This document shows positions 1 to 6,423 of a stretch of DNA of 10,356 nucleotides, in pieces (within the stretch, counting starts at the first letter, position 1; each line of letters begins with the position of its first letter). The translations under genes and the position numbers were made by a program. Origin of the DNA: Chloroflexota bacterium (GTDB lineage: Bacteria; Chloroflexota; UBA4733); assembly GCA_023489405.1 (NCBI GenBank), contig JAMDCW010000005.1:1-10356 (forward strand), given 5' to 3'. The notes beneath the pieces were generated by a model. It searched no databases. It had not been told where the DNA came from and saw only the letters and a program-made list of their open reading frames with translations.

Positions 1-403
1 GCCAGAGGGCTGGTTGACGAGGCAGCTTCCAAGCATCTTTTTCCTGGCCACGAATGAAGTCCCACGAAGAGAAGCCGAAGTGATAGTTGCCGGAGCCGTG
101 TTCGAAGAGATGGTAGTGATCGGTGACTAAACCGGCGTGGATACCAGCAGTGGTCAGTAGAGCGGGGAGCGGCTGATCGGTGGGTTCGAGGGGACCCCAG
201 CCACGCCACGGGAATTCGTAGCGACCGGTCCAGAGGTCGCGGCGGGCGGGCATACAGGGATAGGAGGTGAGATAGGCGTTGTCGAAGGTCGTGCCTAATT
301 GGGCGAGGCGCTCAAAGCCGGGAGTGCTGCCCCGGACGCCGTTGTAGGGGGAGAGAAAATCACGGCGCAGGGTATCGATGAGGATGAGGACGACATTAGG
401 CAT
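1..403 (-). CDS. Sulfatase (formylglycine-dependent type I), N-terminal part
   Basis: This is the first 134 codons of a sulfatase of the alkaline phosphatase superfamily; the rest lies beyond the left edge. The protein opens with MPNVVLILIDTLRRDFLSPY, the usual first strand of sulfatases, in which Asp10 is an expected metal ligand. Residues 50-54 read C-M-P-A-R, matching the C-x-P-x-R signature whose cysteine is converted to formylglycine by the FGE enzyme. Further typical blocks are L-W-T-G-R-Y (57-62), T-D-H-Y-H (94-98) and W-D-F-I-R-G-Q-E (114-121). The family hydrolyses sulfate esters, and sometimes phosphonate or phosphate esters, but the substrate cannot be read from this fragment. ATG at 403 fits the family start. 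An in-frame TTG 24 bases upstream is possible but adds residues before the conserved strand. A GGAGG lies about 13 bases before the ATG, rather far. No signal peptide is seen, so it is probably cytoplasmic. No FGE gene is in the window. Confidence 0.9.
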   Translation of the reverse strand, partial: MPNVVLILIDTLRRDFLSPYNGVRGSTPGFERLAQLGTTFDNAYLTSYPCMPARRDLWTGRYEFPWRGWGPLEPTDQPLPALLTTAGIHAGLVTDHYHLFEHGSGNYHFGFSSWDFIRGQEKDAWKLPRQPALW

Positions 404-653
404 GCGAGGAAGGACGCCTCCCTTCAACTACTTCCCCAAAACCGGGGCTTGTGAGACCTGAGGTGGTTATAGACTGTCGCTAGAGACTTGTCAATCGTTG
501 GAGCTACGAGCGACAGGCGCTTCTGCGTATCTGTTGTTTTGCAGTAGGGCGACAGCGAGAGCGCGGTGGCAGTGCTGCTGGGAAGTGGCCGGTTGCACCG
601 GTCTTTATTGAGGGGGGCTGGTTGAGGCGGAGCGGCTTGGCTCTGATGGTTGG
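404..653. other. Intergenic region between Nramp gene and sulfatase
   Basis: These 250 bases hold the sulfatase promoter near their left end. A small hairpin (587-603, CCGG arms) lies between the genes but has no T-run on the minus strand. I see no gene and no good terminator for the Nramp transcript. Confidence 0.6.
466..494 (-). promoter_or_regulatory. Sigma-70-type promoter for the sulfatase gene
   Basis: On the minus strand a perfect -35 box TTGACA (489-494) is followed after exactly 17 bases by TATAAC (466-471), five of six matches to TATAAT. It points at the sulfatase start about 63 bases downstream. It is the best promoter match I found in the window. It indicates that the sulfatase has its own transcript rather than depending on read-through from the Nramp gene upstream. 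Being a promoter follows from consensus only and is not shown experimentally. Confidence 0.7.
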
Positions 654-1982
654 TTATGGCCCGCCGCCGTTGATCTGTTGAATTATGGTCGTGAGGACGA
701 GGAGGAGGGAGGCAGTGATAAGCACGATGATAGTGGTCCAGGCAATGATGTTAAAGATACGGCCGTTGACATACTTGCCCAGTATCGAGCGATCGTTGGC
801 GAGGAAGACGACGAAGAGCAAGAGGATAGGGAGGAGAATGCCGTCGAGCACCTGAGAGATGAACATAACGGTGATGAGTGGCATACCAGGGATAAGGACG
901 AAAAGCGTAACGAGGAGCACAGTGATCGAGAAAGTGCTATAGAAGAGCGGAGCGTCACGAAGGCGATGGCTGAGGCCGAATTCCGTACCCAATGCTTGAG
1001 TGACAGTGTAGGTGCCAGAGAGCGGTATAGCCATAGAGCCGAGGAGGGAGGCGTTGAGCAGGCCGAGTCCGAAAAGCACGGCAGCGAACGAGCCAGCTAG
1101 AGGAGCGAGAGCACGAGCAGCATCAGCAGCGTCGGTAATGCTCCTTTGACCGTGGATATAGAGGGTCGCCGCAGTCGCTACGACGATGAAGAAGGCAATG
1201 ACCTGGCTGATAATCGAACCGATGTAGACATCGGCACGCTCCAGATTGAGAGCGGGAAGGGTGAGACGCTTATCAACGACATAGGACTGGATGAAGAACT
1301 GCCCCCATGGCGTGATAGTGGTACCAATGACACCGATGAATGTGAAGATGTAGGCTTGTTTGAGCTGGATCGGTGGAATGATGACGCTGTGAAAGACGCT
1401 TCCCCAGTCGGGATGGGCCATGAATCCTGAGATGACGTATGCGACAAAGAGGGCAGCGCTCAAGAGGAAGATCTTCTCGATGCGAGCGAAATTCCCTTTG
1501 ACGGCCAGAAGATACATGCCGATGACGGCGAGCGGAATGCTGACGTATTTGGTAACGCCGAACAGTTGAAGTGCAGCGCCAATACCAGCGACGTCCGCGG
1601 CGGTATCGCCGAGGTTAGTAATAGTAAGGACGCCGACAGCAAGAAGGGTCCAGCGAGGACCGTAGCGCTCACGGATGAGCTCACCGAGACCCTTACCAGT
1701 AACAATACCCATACGGGCGCCCATCTCCTGGGTTACGGCATAGCTGATTGTGGTGAGAATGAGGATCCACAGAAGGCCATAGCCGAATTGGGCGCCTGCG
1801 ATAGCGTAGGTGGTAACACCGCCAGCATCGTTGCCGGCAGATTGGCTGATGATGCCGGGACCGACGACGGCAAGGAAAACAAGGAGACGCGGGCGAAGAA
1901 AGGCCAGGCGCTTTCGGGGGGTCTGGTAGCGAGCCAGAGGGCTCTTGTCGCTTGAGAGCGGGGGAGTGGAGGGACTTGCCAT
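654..1982 (-). CDS. Nramp-family divalent metal transporter, non-canonical metal-site motifs
   Basis: This 442-residue membrane protein belongs to the Nramp/SLC11 family of proton- or charge-coupled divalent metal importers. Eleven or so hydrophobic segments are visible. The first (about 33-50) carries the family's G-P-G-I-I pattern and the second begins near residue 63. In classic MntH/DMT1 proteins helix 1 has D-P-G-N and helix 6 has M-P-H. Here the corresponding stretches read D52-A-G-G and T224-P-W. The binding Asp is kept, but the Asn and the Met that favour transition metals are missing. The E-M-G-A-R-M-G and T-G-K-G-L-G-E-L-I blocks (86-103) are well conserved for this subgroup. The protein therefore fits the Nramp-related branch, where Mg2+ or Mn2+ has been reported for some members; the ion here is inference. 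ATG at 1982 has a strong GAGGAGGT site 9 bases after its last G (see that entry), and the stop is TAA. It is not called mntH because the hallmark motifs differ. Confidence 0.9.
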   Translation of the reverse strand: MASPSTPPLSSDKSPLARYQTPRKRLAFLRPRLLVFLAVVGPGIISQSAGNDAGGVTTYAIAGAQFGYGLLWILILTTISYAVTQEMGARMGIVTGKGLGELIRERYGPRWTLLAVGVLTITNLGDTAADVAGIGAALQLFGVTKYVSIPLAVIGMYLLAVKGNFARIEKIFLLSAALFVAYVISGFMAHPDWGSVFHSVIIPPIQLKQAYIFTFIGVIGTTITPWGQFFIQSYVVDKRLTLPALNLERADVYIGSIISQVIAFFIVVATAATLYIHGQRSITDAADAARALAPLAGSFAAVLFGLGLLNASLLGSMAIPLSGTYTVTQALGTEFGLSHRLRDAPLFYSTFSITVLLVTLFVLIPGMPLITVMFISQVLDGILLPILLLFVVFLANDRSILGKYVNGRIFNIIAWTTIIVLITASLLLVLTTIIQQINGGGP

Positions 1983-1990
1983 AATACTGG

Positions 1991-1998
1991 ACCTCCTC
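1991..1998 (-). promoter_or_regulatory. Strong ribosome binding site of the Nramp-family gene
   Basis: The minus strand reads GAGGAGGT here, close to the full anti-Shine-Dalgarno complement, with 8 bases between it and the ATG at 1982-1980. It settles the start codon of the transporter. Confidence 0.85.
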
Positions 1999-2030
1999 GG
2001 GAGTGTAGGTGTGTTCGCTCGGAGGTCAGT

Positions 2031-2041
2031 CTTGTGACAAG
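2031..2041. repeat. 11-bp palindrome CTTGTGACAAG upstream of the Nramp gene
   Basis: Perfect 5-base arms CTTGT and ACAAG flank a single central base. The site lies 49-59 bases upstream of the Nramp start codon, where a repressor operator or leader element could sit. It does not match the known MntR or Fur boxes, so any regulator is unknown. Short palindromes also arise by chance. Confidence 0.35.
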
Positions 2042-2188
2042 CGCTGTTTTTCTAGAGAAGACGCAACTGCTAGTCCATGGAATAGAACGAACGGTATCAT
2101 TGCGTCCTCCTTCGTTTTTTGCCCTCGGCAGTGTACTCCCTGTGGTTTTTTGCTTGTAATACTCCCAGTGTTCCGGGTTTCGGCGCTT

Positions 2189-2222
2189 ACGCTGAACGGA
2201 CAGCGTGATGCTGTCGCAGCAT
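2189..2222. repeat. Array of four alternating half-sites (ACGCTG/CAGCGT/ATGCTG/CAGCAT)
   Basis: ACGCTG (2189-2194), CAGCGT (2201-2206), ATGCTG (2208-2213) and CAGCAT (2217-2222) alternate in orientation. The first pair is a perfect inverted repeat with a 6-base centre, and the second pair is perfect with a 3-base centre. The inner two also face each other across one base. As RNA this gives two back-to-back hairpins; as DNA it could be a multimeric operator. It lies midway between the divergent genes. There is no T-run, so it is not an intrinsic terminator. Confidence 0.5.
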
Positions 2223-2314
2223 ACCTACTCCGCTTCTTAAACTGCAAGGGCACAAGAAAATAGCTGGGGGAGCAAGTGAAGGGTGATGAAGGATAGTTGT
2301 GGGAGGAATGTGGC

Positions 2315-2332
2315 ATAGGAAAAATGTCCTAT
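2315..2332. repeat. Inverted repeat ATAGGA-N6-TCCTAT upstream of the CHAP hydrolase
   Basis: Perfect 6-base arms surround an AAAATG centre, about 86 bases before the GTG start. A third copy of ATAGGA occurs at 2372-2377. It is an operator candidate; the binding protein is unknown. Confidence 0.4.
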
Positions 2333-2404
2333 TCATCCTGCGCCTTCTGCGGTATATCCGTGTACGGTGCTATAGGAACATTTGAAGCGAGTGTGAGATA
2401 TCGT

Positions 2405-2409
2405 GGAGG
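2405..2409 (+). promoter_or_regulatory. Ribosome binding site deciding the GTG start at 2418
   Basis: GGAGG is followed after 8 bases by GTG at 2418. The longer frame starting with GTG at 2403 would place this site inside the coding region and has no good site of its own. The shorter start also puts the positively charged end of the signal peptide first. Confidence 0.7.
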
Positions 2410-2417
2410 GGAGAGGT

Positions 2418-3932
2418 GTGAGAACTTTTCGCCCCTACTTGCTGACACTTGCGCTCATAGGGTTGCTGGCTGCGAGTGTTTTGAGAGCGCGAGCTGATTC
2501 GATCAGTACTGCGCAAGATCAGATCAAGCAAAGTACGGCGGCGCGGCAGCGAGCGGAGCAACAGTTGCAGGCTACCAGAGGTGATATCAGCGCCATCCAG
2601 GCGCAGATCAATCAGAACCGTCAGCAGTTTGCCGCTGTTCAATCACAAGTCGCCAAGTTGGAACGCCAGGCGAATGCCACTACTACGCAACTATCGACGC
2701 AGTCACACCTCTTGATGCAGCAGCTTGATACCGCACGCCAGACGCTCGATCGGGAGCAAGCGGACATGACAGCGCAAGAAGCGGCAGTAGCAGAGCGTCT
2801 GACCAATCTCCACCAGGAACTTATGGGACTGCAACAGCAGATTAAGAGTACACAGCAGCAGCAACAGCAGCTAAACAGCGAGATCGCCGGACTGCAGCAG
2901 GAACTTGCCAAGGATGAAGCGGCGCTGCAGCAGGATCACGCTGCGAGTAATACGGCGCTGGTACAGCTTTATAAGTTTTCTCAAGTTTCAGCGCTTGATC
3001 TTCTGTTGAGTGGTCGTAACTTGAGTGATGGGCTGAACCAGGTGACGTTGTTGGGGAGGTTGGCGCAGCACGACACGAATATGCTTCTGCGGACGAGCTA
3101 TGAACGCGACCTGGTGGCGCACCATACGCATGAGCTGCAAGCAGCGCTGCAGGCGGCTGAGCAGCTTTCAGCGACACTGCACACTGATCAAGATCAGTTG
3201 CGTTTGCGGAGCCAGCAAGAGGAGTCGCTGTTGGTGCAGCTTAGAGATCAGCTTACTGCAGCGAAGGCCCAGTTCGCGCAGCAGTCAACAACGCTGAATG
3301 CGCAGATCGCCTCGTTACAGCAGCGTTTGGCGGCGGTGCAGCGTTATTACAACACGGTGGAGAGTCCGCTCCGGAGTCAGCAAGTAGAGCTAGGGAACAT
3401 TCAGAGCTTGCAAGTTGCCAAGCTAGGGCATCTACAGCAGGAAGCGGCATTGGCGTCACAGCAAGCGGCAAATGCCCAGCGCCAGGAGGCAGCGGCGCGC
3501 GCGTCGCTGCAGCGTTTACAGGCTGCCGCCGCGGCGGCGGCGAGGAATACATCGGAAGCGGCGGCGGTTAGCCCAGCGGTTAGCCCGCGGCGGCCAGTTG
3601 TTATGGGGAATCTGTTTCCCTATGGCCAGTGCACGTGGTGGGCAATTCAGCGGCGCCCTGACCTTAGCGGGAGTGTATGGGGGAATGCGTGGCAGTGGGT
3701 GGCCGAAGCACGGTCAAGCGGACGGGCAGTGGGAGCCATGCCGCGCGTGGGAGCCATCGCGGTATTCCAGCCGGGAGTCGAGGGGGCAGACTGGTATGGC
3801 CACGTGGGCTATGTGACGGCTGTAGGAAGCAACGGTTGGTTCCAGGTAAGTGAGATGAATTTCTATGCTGGGTGGGCGCGTGTGGACTTGCGTTGGGCAC
3901 ATGACGGATGGGGTGTGTCGTTCATCTATTGA
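2418..3932 (+). CDS. Secreted coiled-coil peptidoglycan hydrolase with C-terminal CHAP domain (PcsB-like architecture)
   Basis: The predicted 504-residue protein has a signal peptide (Arg-rich start, hydrophobic 8-22, cleavage near A-R-A|D at 26/27). A long Gln/Ala-rich coiled coil follows (about 27-375), then a low-complexity Ala/Ser-Pro hinge (about 370-393) and a C-terminal CHAP domain (about 398-504). CHAP catalytic residues are visible: Cys405 in Y-G-Q-C-T-W-W, His462 in G-H-V-G-Y, and Glu479/Asn481 in S-E-M-N. CHAP domains are amidases or endopeptidases acting on the peptide part of the cell wall. In PcsB/CwlO-type proteins the coiled coil holds the enzyme inactive until a membrane partner, FtsEX, engages it. 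The segment L-L-L-S-G-R-N-L-S-D-G-L-N-Q (195-208) resembles the conserved middle of PcsB coiled coils. GTG at 2418 is preferred to GTG at 2403 because GGAGG at 2405-2409 sits 8 bases before it. No ftsEX genes are nearby, so the divisional role is inference. Confidence 0.88.
   Translation: MRTFRPYLLTLALIGLLAASVLRARADSISTAQDQIKQSTAARQRAEQQLQATRGDISAIQAQINQNRQQFAAVQSQVAKLERQANATTTQLSTQSHLLMQQLDTARQTLDREQADMTAQEAAVAERLTNLHQELMGLQQQIKSTQQQQQQLNSEIAGLQQELAKDEAALQQDHAASNTALVQLYKFSQVSALDLLLSGRNLSDGLNQVTLLGRLAQHDTNMLLRTSYERDLVAHHTHELQAALQAAEQLSATLHTDQDQLRLRSQQEESLLVQLRDQLTAAKAQFAQQSTTLNAQIASLQQRLAAVQRYYNTVESPLRSQQVELGNIQSLQVAKLGHLQQEAALASQQAANAQRQEAAARASLQRLQAAAAAAARNTSEAAAVSPAVSPRRPVVMGNLFPYGQCTWWAIQRRPDLSGSVWGNAWQWVAEARSSGRAVGAMPRVGAIAVFQPGVEGADWYGHVGYVTAVGSNGWFQVSEMNFYAGWARVDLRWAHDGWGVSFIY
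3563..3586 (+). repeat. Tandem 12-bp duplication in the CHAP protein hinge
   Basis: GGCGGTTAGCCC is followed directly by AGCGGTTAGCCC, differing in one base, and encodes A-V-S-P twice. It sits between the coiled coil and the CHAP domain, next to a run of Ala codons containing the 14-base palindrome GCCGCCGCGGCGGC (3525-3538). It probably lengthens a flexible hinge. Confidence 0.75.
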
Positions 3933-4019
3933 ATCTCGATGAGGCCGCTTTGACCTTGAACAGTAGGACTATTTTTGGGCGGCCCACCTTGGATACGAAC
4001 GCATCGTAGGGAAGCGCAT

Positions 4020-6206
4020 GTGACAGTAGCAGACGACTTGATTATCGCAGAGCACGGCGTCTTTCTCATCAGTAGTACTGATGGCACCATCCCTGGAAAA
4101 TTACCCGGGCACAGAGGCTTGTACTACCGGGATACGCGCTTCTTAAGCGGGCTTGTGTTTCTGGTGGAAGGAGAAGCGCCGCCGCTGCTGTCGGTTGACG
4201 AGCGCGGATTTGCAGCGACACTCATCTATGGTGCGCCAGATGCAGGAGGAGAACATTCGGCGTTTCCCCGAGAACTGCTGATCGAGCGCCAGCGGGGTAT
4301 TTTAGTCGCCGGGAATGGTGCATCGCCTTTGTTGCAAGAAGCGCTCACCTTGACCACCTACGGTCGGCGAGCGATCGATCTTGATGTACGCTTGCTTCTC
4401 TGCGCCGATTTTTCGGACATGTTTGCGGTGCGGGGCATCGTGTCGCTCCCGCCGCCACCCGAGCTACCGGTGGTGCATTCGGAAAGTGAAGCTCTGGTGT
4501 TCACGTACCGAGGAAGAGACAAAAGGGTCTGCTCGACTACCTGTACCTTTTCACCGCGACCAGCAGTGATTGCGGTAGATGGGCAGCAGGGAAGCGTGTC
4601 CTACCGGCTGCACCTGGAGCCGCGTGTACCGCTACGGTTGAATATCTCTGTGACACTGGATGAAGGTGGAGCGGAGCCGCCGGCACCGGTACAGGTGAGG
4701 AGCACCTCATTTGGGGAGATGACTGCTCAGCTAGAGGAATCTCATCGGGAATGGCGTGATACGCTTTGTACGCGAATTGAGACGGGGCATGCGGCGTGGA
4801 ACGCCGCGATTGCGGAAAATCTTCGCTGTTTGCGACTGCTGCTGCTCGAGGAGCCGGCGGGACCGTATATGGCGGCGGGGATTCCCTGGTTTGCCGTACC
4901 GTTCGGTCGCGATGCACTCATTGTCGCGTTGCAGATGCTGACAGTCTATCCTGCGCTGGCGGCGAGCACGCTGCGTTTTCTTGCTGCGCATCAAGGGCAG
5001 ACGGTCAATCCATGGCGGGATGAAGAGCCTGGAAAGATTCTCCACGAGCTGCGGGTTGGGGAATCGGTGAGGATCGGACTGGCACCATTTGGGCCGTACT
5101 ATGGAAGCGTCGATGCGACACCGCTCTTTCTCGTGCTGCTCAGACGCTATTGCCAGTGGGTGGAAGATCAGGAGCTGCTCCAAGAGCTGGAGCCAGCGGT
5201 ACGGGCAGCAGTGACGTGGCTAGATCAGTACGGCGATCCGGATCAGGATGGGTATATCGAATTTTCGCAGAAGGCCGAGAGAGGCATTGCCAATCAAGGC
5301 TGGAAAGATTCCGGTGATTCGCTGCAATTCCCAGATGGCAGTTATCCGCAAGCGCCTATTGCGCTCGTGGAAGTCCAGGGCTACGCGTATGAAGCGCGAC
5401 TGGCAGCGGCGCTGGTTTTCCGGCGTACCGGCGATGAACGTGCCGCAACAGAACAGGAGCGGAAGGCCACGGCGCTACGTCGACAGTTCAACCGCGATTT
5501 CTGGATGGAGCAAGAACGCTACCTTGCCCAGGCGCTGGATGCCACGAAGCACCAGGTGCCAGCAGTTACGAGCAACGCCGGCCACTGCTTGTGGTCGGGG
5601 ATCCTCGATCAAGATAAAGCCGGTGCGATAGCAGCGCGACTACTCGCTAGAGATATGCACTCTGGCTGGGGAATACGGACGTTATCGATGGGGTATCCGT
5701 CGTATAACCCTTTGAGCTACCACAATGGTTCTGTCTGGCCGCACGACACATCGCTCGTGATTGCGGGGCTAAAGCGCTATGGGCACGACCGAGCGGCGGC
5801 GGCACTTGCTGAAGAGGTCATTGCGGCAGCTCAGGGCTACCGGTTCGCACGGTTGCCTGAGCTCTATGCCGGATTGCCGAAGCGGGAAGGGGATCGCGCA
5901 CCTATTCCTTATCCGGTTGCTTGTAGCCCGCAGGCGTGGGCGTCGGGAAGCGTGTTTCTCATCCTGGAGAGCATCGCTGGGCTGGAAGCAGATGTTCAGC
6001 AGGGTATTGTACGGATACGACCGGCGCTTCCCCGGGAGATGGGAATGCTCAGGTTCGAGCGTCTTCGCGTTGGAGGCCGGCAGTTGAGTCTGGAGATCCG
6101 GGAGATAGCGCCGGAGCGACTACGCATTACTGGCACGTGGGATTCCGGTGCTGCTTTTCGTCGTTTCGTTCGGGTAGGGGAGCCGGTCACACTGCACGTA
6201 CGGTGA
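4020..6206 (+). CDS. Amylo-alpha-1,6-glucosidase / glycogen debranching family protein
   Basis: This 728-residue enzyme has two parts. Residues about 8-195 form a glycogen-debranching N-terminal beta domain of the GDE_N_bis type (I-S-S-T-D-G, then G-L-Y-Y-R-D-T-R-F-L). Residues about 255-725 form an (alpha/alpha)6 toroid like that of GH63/GH133 enzymes. Family hallmarks in the toroid are P-W-F-x-x-P-F-G-R-D (Asp298), N-Q-G-W-K-D-S-G-D (425-433, acidic Asp430 and Asp433) and H-N-G-S-V-W-P-H-D (568-576). Such proteins remove alpha-1,6 glucosyl branches from glycogen or related alpha-glucans, but several members are uncharacterised and the true substrate here is open. No signal peptide is seen, so it is likely cytoplasmic. 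GTG at 4020 is chosen over an upstream in-frame TTG at 3975 because AGGGA (4008-4012) sits 7 bases before it and because the family homology starts right after it. It follows the CHAP gene by 87 bases and may share its transcript. No glycogen synthase or phosphorylase is nearby. Confidence 0.88.
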   Translation: MTVADDLIIAEHGVFLISSTDGTIPGKLPGHRGLYYRDTRFLSGLVFLVEGEAPPLLSVDERGFAATLIYGAPDAGGEHSAFPRELLIERQRGILVAGNGASPLLQEALTLTTYGRRAIDLDVRLLLCADFSDMFAVRGIVSLPPPPELPVVHSESEALVFTYRGRDKRVCSTTCTFSPRPAVIAVDGQQGSVSYRLHLEPRVPLRLNISVTLDEGGAEPPAPVQVRSTSFGEMTAQLEESHREWRDTLCTRIETGHAAWNAAIAENLRCLRLLLLEEPAGPYMAAGIPWFAVPFGRDALIVALQMLTVYPALAASTLRFLAAHQGQTVNPWRDEEPGKILHELRVGESVRIGLAPFGPYYGSVDATPLFLVLLRRYCQWVEDQELLQELEPAVRAAVTWLDQYGDPDQDGYIEFSQKAERGIANQGWKDSGDSLQFPDGSYPQAPIALVEVQGYAYEARLAAALVFRRTGDERAATEQERKATALRRQFNRDFWMEQERYLAQALDATKHQVPAVTSNAGHCLWSGILDQDKAGAIAARLLARDMHSGWGIRTLSMGYPSYNPLSYHNGSVWPHDTSLVIAGLKRYGHDRAAAALAEEVIAAAQGYRFARLPELYAGLPKREGDRAPIPYPVACSPQAWASGSVFLILESIAGLEADVQQGIVRIRPALPREMGMLRFERLRVGGRQLSLEIREIAPERLRITGTWDSGAAFRRFVRVGEPVTLHVR

Positions 6207-6217
6207 GCCGTGACCGG
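6183..6217 (+). terminator. Hairpin overlapping the debranching enzyme stop codon, possible weak terminator
   Basis: Perfect 8-base arms CCGGTCAC (6183-6190) and GTGACCGG (6210-6217) enclose a 19-base loop that contains the TGA stop (6204-6206). A loosely T-containing stretch (TAGTGTTTC) follows. The arms are GC-rich and stable, but the T-run is poor, so termination efficiency is doubtful. It could instead protect the 3' end of the message. Confidence 0.4.
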
Positions 6218-6289
6218 TAGTGTTTCGCCCACGTGGTTATCGCATGTGTACACAACGGTACGGCGTTTCCTCGGTATTGCGAGTGAGGC

Positions 6290-6295
6290 TATACT
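6290..6295 (+). promoter_or_regulatory. Candidate -10 box for the MFS gene
   Basis: TATACT matches five of six consensus bases and lies in the 217-base gap before the MFS gene, giving a leader of roughly 120 bases. The -35 region is poor (TTTCCT at 6266-6271, 18-base spacer, three matches), so this is a tentative call. Confidence 0.3.
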
Positions 6296-6423
6296 GGCCT
6301 TAGAGTACCTATGGGAGCGGCTCTTTTCCCAGACGCTCTCTGATTGAGGTGGAGGCCTGCTGGTCTAGTTCTACGCGTGCCAGTGACATGGAAGTAGGCT
6401 GGGAACAGCGATACAAAGGTAGA

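Larger units (their letters stand above)
1983..2417. other. Divergent intergenic region between the Nramp gene and the CHAP hydrolase gene
   Basis: These 435 bases separate two divergently transcribed genes and must hold both promoters. Open frames exist here (for example 2009-2263 plus and 2026-2316 minus), but their translations are cysteine- and serine-rich with no recognisable domain, and they overlap each other, so I do not call them genes. Visible structure consists of the palindrome CTTGTGACAAG (2031-2041), a run of alternating half-sites (2189-2222), and an inverted repeat ATAGGA/TCCTAT (2315-2332). I could not identify a convincing -35/-10 pair for either gene. Lone -10-like words TATATC (2353) and TATAGG (2371) precede the hydrolase. 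Confidence 0.7.

Noticed and set aside
587..603. Hairpin with CCGG arms followed by TTTATT on the plus strand, terminator-like
   Set aside because: No plus-strand gene ends upstream of it, the stem is only about six pairs, and on the minus strand, where the Nramp transcript runs, no T-run follows.
678..1100. 140-codon plus-strand open frame antisense to the Nramp gene
   Set aside because: The translation is an Asp/Glu/Arg-rich mirror of hydrophobic codons on the other strand, with no domain or ribosome binding site; the Nramp reading is certain.
1566..1955. 129-codon plus-strand open frame antisense to the Nramp N-terminal half
   Set aside because: Low-complexity shadow of the membrane protein; no recognisable fold.
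2009..2263. 84-codon plus-strand open frame in the divergent spacer
   Set aside because: It has a GTG start with a GGGAG 5 bases upstream, but the cysteine-rich product resembles nothing, overlaps another open frame on the opposite strand, and lacks the codon pattern of its neighbours.
2297..2497. 66-codon plus-strand open frame overlapping the CHAP gene start
   Set aside because: It runs into the signal-peptide region of the hydrolase in another frame and has no family resemblance.
2855..2880. CAG-rich stretch in the CHAP gene, resembling a triplet repeat
   Set aside because: It encodes Gln in a coiled coil, is interrupted and short, and fits the Gln-rich composition of the whole region.
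3943..3984. GGCCGC/GCGGCC arms between the CHAP and debranching genes as a terminator
   Set aside because: Only six firm pairs with a 30-base loop, and the T-run lies inside the loop, not after the stem.
4731..5183. 150-codon minus-strand open frame inside the debranching enzyme gene
   Set aside because: The plus-strand frame carries conserved catalytic motifs throughout; this is a chance antisense frame.
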